Part shown: positions 31,512 through 42,660 of the stretch, one piece after another
Layout: each line of letters begins with the position of its first letter
Position numbering within the stretch: position 1 is the first letter of the stretch
Origin: Diphasiastrum complanatum
Lineage: Eukaryota; Streptophyta; Lycopodiopsida; Lycopodiales; Lycopodiaceae
DNA length: 64,000 bases
NCBI GenBank assembly: GCA_029204225.1
Contig: MU832098.1
Location: 23,495 to 87,494, forward strand
Direction of reading: 5' to 3'
The notes under the pieces: generated by a model
What the model was told of the DNA's origin: nothing
What the model saw: the letters and a program-made list of their open reading frames with translations, nothing else
Databases searched by the model: none
Made by a program: the position numbers and the translations under genes

Positions 31512-33686
31512 GAAGGCACCAAAACAGTTGTGGGCAGAAGCAGTGGCTACATCAAATTATCTTTAGAATCGTATTCTAAAATCTTGAATACCGGATAAAA
31601 CTCCTGATGAGATATGGTGGAAGTCGAAGCCAAATCTAGCACATGTTTGGACATTCAGATGCACAGTGTATATGCACATACCAGACAAGTTGAGAAAGAA
31701 ACTCAATGAAAAGACAGAACAAGATTTTCTGGTAGGATTCGAGTTACATTCGTCATTTATCGAGTCTATGTACCCGAAACTGGCAGAAAAAAAGTTGTTC
31801 GAGATGTTAAATTTGATAAGTCGAAATACATAACAGACAGTGATTTAGTCGGCTATGAAATTCCTAAAAAATATTATGAGCTACCAATGACGACAGAAGT
31901 AAAACAAGCAGATGATGAACGAGAATTACTAGATTCAAAGAGAGTTCAAGATCGAGTACCTGACAGACTCGAATCACCAGTTCAAATTCCAGCAGAAAGT
32001 GTCATACCCGAAACTGCAGAATCGAACTCGAAACCACCTGTGAGAAGATCTGACAGACAATGAAAGCCACCAGAAAGGTAAGGTCAGGATGTTTTTAATA
32101 TAGCCATCGAATGTTGTGGTTTCTCAGACTTTGAGAAAGCTGTTGATGGACTACATAAAGACCGTTGGATTCAGACAATGGAGGACAAAATGTCATCCAT
32201 GTATAAAAACAATGTATGGACACTTGCACCTACTTCTGATGGAAGAAAACCAGTCAAATGCAAGTGGATCTACAAGATCAAAATAGGTGCTAATGGAGAA
32301 AACATCATATACATGTTGCTAAAGGATTTTCACAGAAATATGGGATCGACTATACTAATACTTTTTCATTGGTAGTCAAACATATATCAATTCGCTTGTT
32401 ATTCGCGTATGCAGTGGCTCATGATTTGAAAATCCATATTGTGGATGAGAAGACTGCTTTCTTGCATGCAAAATTGGAAGAAGACTTATTCATGGACCAA
32501 TTATTTGGTTTTGTAAGCCAAGAATATCCAGAATACGGATGTCACATGAATAAAAGCATTTATGGTTTGAAACAAGCAGCAAGACAATGGTATAGAAAGA
32601 AGGATGAAGCACTATGTTCCTTAGGCTTCAAACTTCTATTTGCTAAATTAAATGACTATATCAAACATGTTCAAAATGAAATATTCATTCTAGTTGTCTA
32701 TGTTGATGACATGCTTATCTTCTTGAAAAGAGATAAGCTAATTTCAGATGTCAAAAGAGACATTTCTGAAATATTTGAGATCGCTGACCTAGGAGAAGCT
32801 AAAATTTATCTAGGCTTGCAAATCCGAAGAGACTTTGAAGATGGTAAGTTGTATCTTCACCAACAAAAGTACACTCAATAGATCATTGAAGACTTCAACA
32901 TGATCGAATGCAAAGGTGCGCATACTCCCATGATACCTAGAACAATACTGAGCAAGGCAGATTGTCTGTAAACTCTCGAGGACGAGAAGCGAATGGCCAA
33001 AACACCCTATCGTAGGCTGATTGGATCATTGTTATATCTTGCATGGCAACACCAGACCTGATATAGCATTTGCAGTATACATGCTGAACCAATATAATCA
33101 GAACCTAGGATCGTTGCATTGGAAGTTAGCAAAGAGAGTACTAGAATATCTCCAAGAAATGAAAGACTATGGACTGTGTTATTCAAATGAAGCTGGACTT
33201 CACATCGAATCTTATAGTGATGCAAGTTGGGCATCCATGAAGGATAATAGCAAAATTATTTCAGGAGGTTGTACTCTAGTATCTAGCGTAGCCATACTCT
33301 AGATAAACAAGAAGCAAACAACAGTAGCTCAATCTTCCTATGAAGTGGAATATGTAGCAGCAGCCAAGATGGCAAACGAGCTAATATGCATCAAGCAAAT
33401 GTTGGAAGGATTTGGCGAATCTATTTATGAACCTTATATCTTGTTAATGGATAACACTTCAGCAATCTATCTTACAAAAGATCCTATATTTCATTCAAGA
33501 ATAAAGCACATAGCTATCAAGTATCATGTTATTTGGTACTTAGTCGAGAAGAAGATATTGAAGACAGTCTTCATACCCACAGAGGAAATGACAACTGATA
33601 TCTTTACAAAGCCACTCAGTAAAGCTTTGTTTGAGAAGCAGCAAAGAAGATTGGGGTTAATTCAACTGCCCATTTTTAGAGGGACC
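31512..33686 (+). pseudogene. copia C2 integrase tail, reverse transcriptase and RNase H
   Basis: Begins within the integrase C-terminal region (PKQLWAEAVATSNYL, TPDEIWWKSKPNLAHVWTF) and the hinge (KKVVRDVKFDKSKYITDSD). RT follows from about 32140: WIQTMEDKMSSMYKNNVWTL, KCKWIYKIKIGANGE, a frame change, then VVKHISIRLLFAYAVAHDLK, HIVDEKTAFLHAKLEEDLFM, SIYGLKQAARQWY and the catalytic box VVYVDDMLIF at about 32696-32725. A stop occurs at 32879. RNase H reads YRRLIGSLLYLA, TRPDIAFAVYMLNQYNQNLG, ESYSDASWASMKDNSKIISG, a stop near 33301, YVAAAKMANELICIKQMLEG and TTDIFTKPLSKALFEKQ. The purine tract TTTTTAGAGGGACC precedes the 3' LTR. Multiple stops make it inactive, though the RT box is intact. Confidence 0.9.
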
Positions 33687-34536
33687 TGTAGAACACCTGA
33701 TCAGATAGATCTTGATTCTACTAACAAAGTGCACAATTTACTTAACAAAGGATGAGAACCGAGCGCAAACTCGAAACATTTCTATTCATGATCAACCTTG
33801 AAATATTCGTGAGATTTATCTTGCTTAAAACTTGAAAGATTCACGAAAGATTTGTGAAACAATTTCTTGTAGAAGCTCGTGGTTTCTTGTTGAAGCTCAA
33901 AAGATTCGCAAACAAAATCCTGTCGCGAAATATTATGTTTCTTGTTCAAGCTCAAAGACTGTCATTTGTTGCGAACAATTCGCGAAACACAAAAATGTCA
34001 CAAAGAGACAAGTGTCGTGAATAATTTGCGAAACACGAAGCTGCAACAAAGACAGATTGTCACGAAATATTCGTAATGAGAAATTATTCAACCCTAGTAC
34101 ACAAAGCATCTATTTGAATATCAACCGTTGTAAACGATTAGATCTATTGTTACTGAATTAAAAGGCCAAAAGACCTATCATGTAGCAATATAACTACATG
34201 TGCACTACTCGTTGTAACAAAACACTCACACTGAAGAGACTCTCAGACTCATTCAATCAAAGACACAATAGTGAGATAAGACAGCAAGAGATGTATATTG
34301 ATTCAGATTCAGAATTATAAATTTGTTTTTGATCAATAGTTTCTGTTTGTCTAAAATTGTCTTAAGTTGTCTCTTAATTCCACATATTATTTTTGCACGC
34401 TAATTCAATCAAGGTAAATATTGTTCTATTAGTACATAGATCATAAACAAACCCAATTGAAGACACTGATATTAGTTTGATTTATTCAAACTTTCATCAT
34501 GTTCTGTGTGGAAGAAATATTACTATTTTTCCTACA
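33687..34536 (+). repeat. C2 3' LTR
   Basis: 850 bp, TGTAGAACACCTGATCAG ... TTTTTCCTACA, collinear with 18386-19248. It carries TTCACGAA (33840) and TTCGCGAA (33979). By eye the pair differs at something like one base in ten, which suggests an old insertion. Confidence 0.9.
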
Positions 34537-34624
34537 TGGCCAACAAAAATAAATGAAGTGGCATCTTCCTTCTTCCTTACTTCTAAAGGAATGTGAACAT
34601 AACAAATACATCCAAAAACTTTTC
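34537..34624 (-). pseudogene. copia C1 integrase fragment between C2 and C3
   Basis: Minus-strand VFGCICYVHIPLEVRKKEDA then TSFIFVG. It links the integrase core fragment at 38048-38434 (ending LKDLK) with the hinge at 18236-18385 (starting GYSEC). Both joins keep frame after removing C3 and C2 with one target duplicate each. Confidence 0.88.
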
Positions 34625-34723
34625 GTTGAATTTCACACGTGTGTCCAAAACATGTACTTGTGATCTTCCTTTGGTATGCATAAGAAGTGAAGATCAACCA
34701 AGGGATCCATCATAGCAGCACCC

Positions 34724-35740
34724 TCACCATATCCATGATAAGATCTCTTTGGTAGAGATCTCTTGCCAATGCCTTTGAAGAGTGCTCCACCAATATGCCA
34801 CTAAGATCATGGGCTTCCTCCATGCTTGATGATGATCTTTGCTTTGAAAGTCCCACTTGCATGATGGATGCACCATAAATAGAGAAATTTGAGGCTTCCA
34901 AGCCTCATAAGGATCATGGAGATCAAGATCATAAGATGTAAAACAATGATGATTATCAAGATTATGCTTTCTAGCTTGACTAGACCACATACAATGGACT
35001 ATATCCATGATGGATCTAATCTTGATATCAAAGACTATCTTGATCTTTTTTAGGCTAGTTACTCTCTCAAGGATGTAAGTGTCCACTTTGGATGCTTCAC
35101 TTAATCTCAAGAGGAGTTTACAATTTGCCTCAAAACATGTGAAAACATGATTTTCAAAAAAGTGAGTACCAAGCTCAATCTTGTTCTTACTAGAACCAAG
35201 AGCATACTTTAGACAATACAATATCTTGCTTTCAAAAACTATTGGAAACACATCTAAGTCAATAATGACAAGAAACATGTCCATACCATAAGCATCATAC
35301 AAAACTAGTATAGCTTTTCTTGAACTTTGAGATCCAAAAAATTCAATGAAGCAAGATAGCATTTCAAGCAAAGGAAGAGAAGCATATATGAGTGTGTTGT
35401 AGTAGATACAACATGAAATATGCCCCTCTTTGCCATGTAAGGTGAGCCATAAATACTCGGCCATGCATCTTGAAAATCCTCTTGAAATCATATGAAGAAG
35501 AAACTCCTCCTCAAACCTTGGCCCCATCATAACTTGAATACCTTCAAAAAAGATAACTTGTGATGCTTCTTGAGAAGCCTTGATCTTGGCCACTTCCAAG
35601 ATTGAATCTTCATGCAATATGACATCTCTATTCACAATCACTTTTGAAATAGAGAGTGTCAAGGCACTAAAGGCCTCCTTGATGGATGAGTATCCAGTCA
35701 TGATCCATGAGCTTGGATCATCCTTCCTTCTTGTTTCCAA
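34724..35740 (-). CDS. C3 ORF2: integrase hinge followed by a long stretch of unknown type
   Basis: A 338-codon frame. Residues 1-55 continue the copia integrase hinge (METRRKDDPSSWIMTGYSS, SKVIVNRDVILHEDSILEV) after a frameshift from ORF1. The remaining about 280 residues (for example RFEEEFLLHMISRGFSRCMA, AILVLYDAYGMDMFLVIIDL, YALGSSKNKIELGTHFFENH, LRLSEASKVDTYILERVTSL) show none of the RT or RNase H motifs expected there. The last 90 residues look less protein-like. It stays open to 34724, close to the LTR stub. It may be captured host sequence, an element-specific ORF, or chance after deletion. I do not recognise it. Confidence 0.5.
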   Translation of the reverse strand: METRRKDDPSSWIMTGYSSIKEAFSALTLSISKVIVNRDVILHEDSILEVAKIKASQEASQVIFFEGIQVMMGPRFEEEFLLHMISRGFSRCMAEYLWLTLHGKEGHISCCIYYNTLIYASLPLLEMLSCFIEFFGSQSSRKAILVLYDAYGMDMFLVIIDLDVFPIVFESKILYCLKYALGSSKNKIELGTHFFENHVFTCFEANCKLLLRLSEASKVDTYILERVTSLKKIKIVFDIKIRSIMDIVHCMWSSQARKHNLDNHHCFTSYDLDLHDPYEAWKPQISLFMVHPSCKWDFQSKDHHQAWRKPMILVAYWWSTLQRHWQEISTKEILSWIW

Positions 35741-37231
35741 GGGAATATGTGCAAAGCAAGCACTACCAAGTCACTAAGGTGATCAATCTTAGGCTTCATC
35801 TTGAATAAAACTTCATATGGTGCTATTCCTTCAAGAGCTCCAATACTCCTCAAAGCTTTGATCTTCAATGAGAATTTCTTCTCAACATATGCTTTGAATA
35901 ATAAGGAATAATCATACACCATAATACTTGAAGAGAGAAGATATGTGCATCTTGTGTGATCATCCTCCTTTGAAATATTGGACATATAAGAAACATCAAG
36001 AGAGTTTGCACTCTCACTTGGATCCAATTTGTACATGCCTTCAAATCTTGATCCATATGCAAGGATCTCACCATCCTTCTTGATCACACAATTGTCAATA
36101 TTGAAATTGACATCAAAGCCACTATCAAGAAGTTGGCCAACACTTAAGATGTTCTTTGTAAGCTTTGGGACAAAAAGAACATTGTTGAGAAAGAGATCTT
36201 TGGAAGATGTAAGCTTCAAGGGAATAATCCCTACTCCTTCAATATTGCACTCATGCTTACTTGCAATGTATATGGTCTTTTTGACTCCATCATAAGGCAT
36301 AATAGATGAAAAAGAGTTCTTGGAGCCACACATATGTGAAGATGCTCCACTATCAATATACCATGAGTCATCCTTGTTGAAGGTGGAAGAGGAGAAGCTA
36401 GATGCCATAAGAGAGGCTTCTCCATCACTTGCAATATAGTCTTCTTTCTCATTGGTGATGTTGGCTTGATTGAGTTGATTTTTCTTCTTGAAGCAATTGG
36501 TGGCATAATGGCCTTTCTTGCCACAATAAAAGCACTTGATCTTCTTCTTCTTGAGATTTGAATAAGAAGCATGAGAGGTATCATCCTCCTCTCCATCTTG
36601 GTCTTTAGCTTTGTCATTAGAGAAGTGATGATGTTGCTTCGTACTCCTCTCTTTGTGCTTGGCAAGTAGAACTTTGCCATCATCATGATTGAGTGATAAC
36701 TTGTCCATCCTCAAGGGTTTGTACTCTTGTCTTGATTCTTCATAAATAAGCACACTTTGAAGGGCCTCCAAATTTGGTAGCTCCTCCTTAATGGCATAGG
36801 ATTGGACAAGGTTGTCATTTTCATCTCTCAAGCCATTGAGAATGACTTGGACTAGCTCACTTTGATTGATTGAGTCACCAATACATGCAAGCTCCCTATG
36901 AATATCCTTGACTCTCAAAACATAATTAGATGCACTTTCATCACTCTTTTGACTACTTTGGAAGATTTGATTCCTAAGAGTGAGGAGCCTAGAGGTGTTC
37001 TTAGCCTCATAGATGGACTTGAGACAATCCCAAGCTTCCTTGGATGTAGAACAATCACCAATCTCCCTCAATATCTCATTAGAGACATTCATCTTAATGT
37101 AGTGGAGAGCCATCCTAGCTCTCTTCTTGTATTTTTGTAATTCTTGAAGGACTTGAGGCTCCTCCTCAATTCCAAGTACAATGTCCATCACATCTTGGAG
37201 TATCAAGATGGACTCCATCCTCAACTTCCAT
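35698..37231 (-). CDS. C3 ORF1: Gag, protease and shortened integrase
   Basis: A 508-codon open frame. Gag begins mid-domain (WKLRMESILILQDVMDIV), the normal start having been lost. It shows SNEILREIGDCSTSKEAWDC, HRELACIGDSINQSELVQVI, zinc knuckle CFYCGKKGHYATNC (about 36515) and protease site WYIDSGASSHMCGSKNSF, which looks intact. After FVPKLTKNILSVGQLLDSGF the integrase is abbreviated: KKFSLKIKALRS passes straight to IGALEGIAPYEVLF. The DNGGE Asp and the following catalytic Glu (about 75 residues) are therefore gone, in frame. It ends with a frameshift near 35760. It could still make Gag and protease if transcribed. Confidence 0.85.
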
Positions 37232-38047
37232 ATTCACACGTGTGGACTGTCCACAACATGTACTTGTGATCTCCTAAGGTGTGTAGATGCACCAAGATCA
37301 AGACTAGATTGAGATTCAAGATCTATCTTTGATTTTATGGCAAAAACACACTACTACATGCATTTAATCACTTCCAACTCTTACTCACACGTGTGAGAAG
37401 TGTTCCAAAAGTAATCTAAGTAAAAACAAGCTGCTCTCCTCGGGTAGAGAGAGAAAATCATCAATAGCTCTCGGGTAGAGAGAGAAAGCTAGAAAATCAC
37501 TTACACTCAAAATCTACTCAATCTCAAAATCAATTAGATCCAAATGAGGAGTACAATGATACTAGTAGATCCATGAGCTACCACTATTCTTAACTATGAT
37601 TGGATCACACTTTGCCACCTCTTAATCCTATTGGACCATTGATCCATGCACCTCTAAATTCTATTGGACTATATTCAAGCACACCTCAAATTCCTATTGG
37701 ACCACACATGGTTCCACCTCTAAAACCTACTGGACCTCTTAAACTTCATCAAACAAAAGCATTACACTTGTCTACACTCTAATTGGAACAAGTTTGGCCT
37801 CCTACTCTATTTTGGCTCAATAGTGGCATTACAAGTGGGCATGGATAATGCCATCTATGCCAAATTTGACCCTATCAACATCCTACACCTAAATGCTTGA
37901 CTATGAAATTCTATGAGACCCCTATATCAAACATTTTGATTTACTTTACAATTCTCCACACGTGGGAACATCCTCCACACATGTGAGATTCACTTACAAA
38001 CTTCTATCATAAAAAATACCAAGCTAGATTTTTGTCAATTTCTCACA
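37231..38047 (-). repeat. C3 5' LTR (family S)
   Basis: About 817 bp, almost collinear with the solo LTR at 14515-15337 in reverse orientation. On the minus strand it starts TGTGAGAAATTGACAAAAAT. Its last bases (..AAATCAACA) are missing at the Gag junction. Confidence 0.9.
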
Positions 38048-38434
38048 CTTTCAAATCTTTTAGATTTTGCTTTTTGCCATACAAAGCTTCAAAGGGTGTG
38101 ATTCCACCAATGGCACTATTAGGAATCCTATTCCACAAATAATTGGCACAAGTAATGGCTTCTCCCCAAAATGAAACAAGAAGAGAGACATCTAATCTTA
38201 ATGCTTTAGAACATTCACATAATGATCTATTCTTTCTCTTGGCCACCCCATTTTGTTGGAAGTGTAAGTACATGTGAACTCTCTCCTAATGCCAGCCTCA
38301 CAAAGATCTCTCATGCTACTGGAGATGTACTCTCCTCCATTATCACATCTTAACACTTTGATGCTGGCATTAAGTTCAAAATAAGAGAACATGCTTTTAA
38401 ATTGGAGGGAGCTAATAGTTGTTAATGATGGCAT
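38048..38434 (-). pseudogene. copia C1 integrase core, right fragment
   Basis: Minus strand: SLQFKSMFSYFELNASIKVL, then RCDNGGEYISSSM (second catalytic Asp), a one-base frame change near 38270, NGVAKRKNRSLCECSKALRL (the usual catalytic Glu reads Lys here: AKRKNR), FWGEAITCANYLWNRIPNSA and FEALYGKKQNLKDLK up to the C3 insertion at 38047. The upstream core, protease and Gag are absent; unrelated AT-rich DNA starts at about 38435. Confidence 0.88.
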
Positions 38435-41202
38435 CTTTATTTAGTTGAGGAGATTGTGTTGCTAACTTTTCGCTAAAATAGGGCATTAGTTTGTTGCAAT
38501 CTTTGAACCCATTTTATTCTTTGTTTCTTTGTTTTTTGTTAAAAAAATGGCTAAAAGCATTTGGTTGAACTAGTTGTGGCCTAGTAAAGGTTCTACTGAG
38601 GAGCAATGGTAATTCTAGAAGAAAATGGCTCAGGGCCTATTTCTTAGTGCTCATTCAAAATCAAGGAAGACTTTACCGCTAAAGAAGAAAATGATGAATA
38701 CTTGAGCATATACAAAACATAAATGAACATAGGCCCTCATTATTCATTTAGGTTTTTTGTTCATTCCTACATTAAGAGACCATCATGTGTAAGATGAAAC
38801 AATACTAGCCTATTATGAAAAATTTAAATAGTCACATAGAAATTGTCACTTTTTAAACATAGAAATATATATAACTCATACATAAGATGTGTCATAAGTT
38901 CATTGTTATACACCAATATTAAATCGTAAATGATAAGTTTCTCCAAATTGTCCATATAATTTGGACAATAATGTTAAGTGTTCAATTCCACAATATTGAA
39001 GTTGACAATCGAACCTTTGTCCACATCAACACCTATGAATTCAATCTCTACTTGCATTTATTTGATGTTTTTTCCTTTTATCAAACAATTTCTACCATAT
39101 TTTCAATGCCACTAGCTAGATTTTTTAAATTTAGTACTTAGAATGAATCTATTTTATTATCGGTAACGTTAGCTGATATGTCACAAATTTATAAATTCTA
39201 ATCACTTTGTCATGACATTGATTTATTTATATGATATTCATATTTTAATGCTCAAAACTCAAAAGAAAATCTCAATATATCCATGGGAGGCTCCACCACA
39301 TGTCGATGGTCTATAGTACTTTTCATTTGTTTTATAATACCTATTGAAGAGTGAATTTGGTTCTCCTTGGGCTTTAAATAGATAAATGTTGATGTCTATA
39401 TCAAATGTGTATGTGCACGCAACAAGAAATTATAACAGGCCATGATGGTATAATCATGATTAAATTTAATTGTTAATCAACATCCATGTCATATTCTCTT
39501 ATATTCATTGATGTATGATTGCAAGCAAATATCAATAAATTCGTTCATTTTCATATTAAGAATTACATTTGAGAAGAGCAATATGTCCAATGCTCTTTGA
39601 ATGATTAAAAGCCACTTTGGCATCTAGCAAAGCATATATAATCGTATGTTCATATTATTTCATATTCAATATATAGTTGCTAGCAAATATCAACATATTT
39701 TTGAGTTCTCATATTAAGAGATATGTTATAGAAGAATATGCCCTTTGGTCTTTGAATAGTTGATAGGCCACATCAAAAGGACTGTTGACTCAAAAAGGGC
39801 TATTTAAGAAATTCCACGTTAGAAATTCTCGATGATGCCCAAGTTCATGTTCACATTATGGGACTTTGTGCTTGGGCAACCATTTTGACTATGAGCAATT
39901 TGGCAAGCCAATAGCATTTTGTTTAGACCAATTGAAAACTAGAGTCTATGTTCACATTATGGGAGTTTGTTCTTATCACGTTGAGGTTCATTTAAAGGTC
40001 TTCTAGTGGTCCAATTAGACACGAAAATGGAAGAAGAAAAATAAAAGTATCCTCCGAAAGGGCCCTTTTAGAGTTTGAGGATCCTCTAATGCCTAGACTT
40101 CAAGTAGAGCATACATATAATCACTTCTCACAAACATATTTATTTATTGTTACATATATCATGAATAGATCTAGACCTTATGAAACATATATAAAATCAT
40201 TGCAAGTAGAAGGAATCATTCTTTGAAATGCAAGGTCAAAACTCAAACTATTCAAAAGTTGAAAATCAACAAGATTGTAGGTGAGTAGAGTGATAGATTG
40301 ACTAGTGGCTTTGTAGCAAAACACATGGTGATGGAGACGATGAAGGTGATCATGGTGTGATTTGTATCACTTGTCATGATCAAGCTTCATATCTAGAACC
40401 ACCACAAATAATCATAAAAAGACTAGAAACTAAAATAAATAGAATCATCTTGGTAAATGAAAATAAAACCACCACCAATGATGCTAATGCAAATTTGTTA
40501 GGATATTTTTAATGAGAGAGTGGCAAACAAATAAAAAATTATGGAATAAAAAAAGGTATAATTTTCTATTGGTTGCCATGGACTAAGTAAGACTCCACCA
40601 TAGGTGACTTGGTTGGATCATCGTAGATTGCCTACAACTCTTGGAGGAGAAAAAAAAGCCTAGCATACTGGATATTGGGGCTGTTCGTCTTGGCTACCAT
40701 GACCAAGATGAGTTTCAAGACATGGAGTGAGGTTGTGCACTCCCTAATATGGTGGCAACAACCAATTCAACTGCTTCCCAAAGGTTCAATTTTTTTATCT
40801 ACAAGATCAAATACTCATCATTGAATTTAGTCTTCATGTCCACATGATCAAGCAGGAAAAAGCTGATGATGTCATATTTGGCAAGGCCTCATGCATCAAG
40901 TAAAAGAGTCGTGTGAGTAGATTAAATGCTTTAACCACTAAAATGGGGTAAGGAGAATCACATGTTCTTGTGTTAGGGTGATGGCATAGCTTTCTCTCAT
41001 AAAAGTCTCATAGGCTTGTTGGACCTAGATGTTGCACTGAACTAAGGGAACATAGACATTTGCAAGATCCATGATGGTAAAGCCCACAAGACAACCGGCA
41101 TTCTATAGGGCTTCAAACTCTTGTCTCACGTATATGGGTAGGATCACTATGTTTTTGAGTTTGACAATTGGAGATGAGGCATGACTAGACACATGTGGAA
41201 TT
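38435..41202. other. 2.8 kb AT-rich DNA without genes
   Basis: No reading frame or element domain recognised. It contains an imperfect tandem duplication of about 150 bp (about 39490-39625 and 39640-39785, sharing AGCAAATATCAA and TCATATTAAGA). It also has a second pair of direct repeats (ATGTTCACATTATGGGA at about 39849 and 39950). 40300-41150 is less AT-rich but still shows only short broken frames. Probably old, unclassifiable repeat DNA. Confidence 0.5.
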
Positions 41203-41812
41203 TGTTGGAAATGGTGAACTCATGCAACCATTTTTCCTGCATTCCCCAGTCCCGACATATCGGGACACATCGACAATGACACATTGAGACCCAACCAAAG
41301 CCTCAACAAAGACGAAGAACAGAAGACATTGTCAGGCAAGGACAAACCATCAGGACCTTAGCCCATCAGGCGTGATAGTTCAAACTGTCACGCTCAACTC
41401 AAAAAACTAACATTGTAGAGAATTAGTTAACCAATGTTTTAGCCTAAACCTCTCTTGTAATGATTAGTTAAACTATCTTGTAATCTCACTTGGTGAGACT
41501 GAATAGGTTAGAATTCAGAATATGATAATCATTTATTCAATCATCATTCAAGTGATCAATACTCAAAAAATATCTGCGCAATAGGATTATAAGAAGAGTG
41601 CCAGGTTGCCAACGAGTGATACACTGCCGACTGACTCTACAATCAAGACAAAAATACAAAATACATTATGTTCTTCCATCTTTGATCATTGTGTTACATC
41701 TGATTGATTGATTGACACACAATGTCTGTGATCGATAGCCACATATCAAGTCCTGCAAATTGAAATTCTGCCAAGAATAGGCGCACACAACTGAGCACCA
41801 AACGCATCAGCT
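41203..41812 (+). repeat. C6 5' LTR
   Basis: Starts TGTTGGAAATGGTGAACTC and ends near CAAACGCATCAGCT. Its second half is repeated at 44436-44757. No perfect iMet primer site follows (TGGATCAAGAC is present at 41813-41823, possibly a degraded or different site). Confidence 0.75.
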
Positions 41813-41869
41813 TGGATCAAGACAGAGAAATCTTTACCAAGCAAAGATCATCAACAAGCATGATAGCAT

Positions 41870-42660
41870 ATTAAATGCATCAGAAAATGAAAATCACCTC
41901 TGGCATAGAAGAATGTATCTTCAAAGTATGAGAAGTTTGTAAAATACGAGGAGAAAAGAGATTGTCACGGATCTAAAGATAACAAGACCAGACACCGACT
42001 TCTATGCAGCCTATCAAAAGGGCAAACAGCATCAAAGTCCATTTGTGCATAAAGGAAGAAGAGCCAAGGACATTTTTGAGCTCGTTCACTTAGATGTATG
42101 TGGACCAATGAAATTTGACTCTCTCTCTCAATCGCAATACTTCGTCACTTTCATTGATGATTACAGCCGGATGACAACAATATACTACATAAAGAAAAAA
42201 TCAAAAGTATTTGATGCCTTCAAAAGGTTTGTGGCATTTGCTGAGAGACACACCTCCAAAAAACTGCAAACAATCAGGTCTGACAATGGAGGTGAGTATT
42301 CAAGCAAAGAATTTCAAGCTTATGCTAGGACAGAGGAATAGAACATCCACTCACACATGCTTACACACCACAATATAATGGTGTAGCAAAAAGAAGAAAC
42401 AGGATGCTAGTTGAAGGAGCGAAGTGCATGATGGTGCAAGCACAACTGCCGAGTCAATTTTGCACCGAGGCAATTGATGTTGTTGTTCATCTGCAAAACA
42501 GATCGAGAATCAATGTCCTGGAAGAGAGAACACACTGTATGAAATGTGGACGGGTGTAAAGCCCGATCTTTCGTATGTACATGTGTTCGGATGTGCAACA
42601 TACATGCCAACATACATGCACATACCAAAAGAAAAGAAAAGTAAGCTCAACGAAAAGTGG
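41870..42660 (+). pseudogene. C6 pre-integrase and integrase
   Basis: NHLWHRRMYLQSMRSL marks the GAG-pre-integrase/HHCC region (41900-41940), followed by stops. The integrase core reads RAKDIFELVHLDVCGPMKFD (first Asp), FIDDYSRMTTIYYIKKKSKV, IRSDNGGEYSSKEFQAYA (second Asp) and a stop at 42339-42341. After a shift it reads HAYTPQYNGVAKRRNRMLVE, where the usual catalytic Glu is Lys (AKRRNR), as in C1. CTEAIDVVVHLQNRSR and PDLSYVHVFGCATYMPTYMH lead to the hinge. Confidence 0.85.

Larger units (their letters stand above)
18386..34536 (+). mobile_element. copia retrotransposon C2, filled by nested insertions
   Basis: The two LTRs (18386-19248 and 33687-34536) are recognisable copies with many substitutions. 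They are flanked by TAGCC (18381-18385) and TGGCC (34537-34541), a 4/5 target duplication. The order is LTR, PBS array, Gag with zinc knuckles, then a break near 20440-20510. About 11 kb of other elements (C5, G2) follow, then the integrase tail, RT, RNase H and 3' LTR. Protease and the integrase core are missing at the break, so the insertions came with a deletion. Confidence 0.9.
34625..38047 (-). mobile_element. copia element C3 inserted in C1; no RT domain
   Basis: Minus-strand element. The 5' LTR (37231-38047) belongs to family S. The 3' LTR is only a stub (34625-34672, ending in altered GTGTGAAATTCAACG). Flanks are CTTTC (38048-38052) and CTTTT (34620-34624), a 4/5 duplication. The interior encodes Gag, protease, a shortened integrase and a hinge, then an ORF without RT or RNase H motifs. 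The leader, primer site and Gag start are deleted: LTR text meets Gag codons directly at 37231. Confidence 0.85.
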
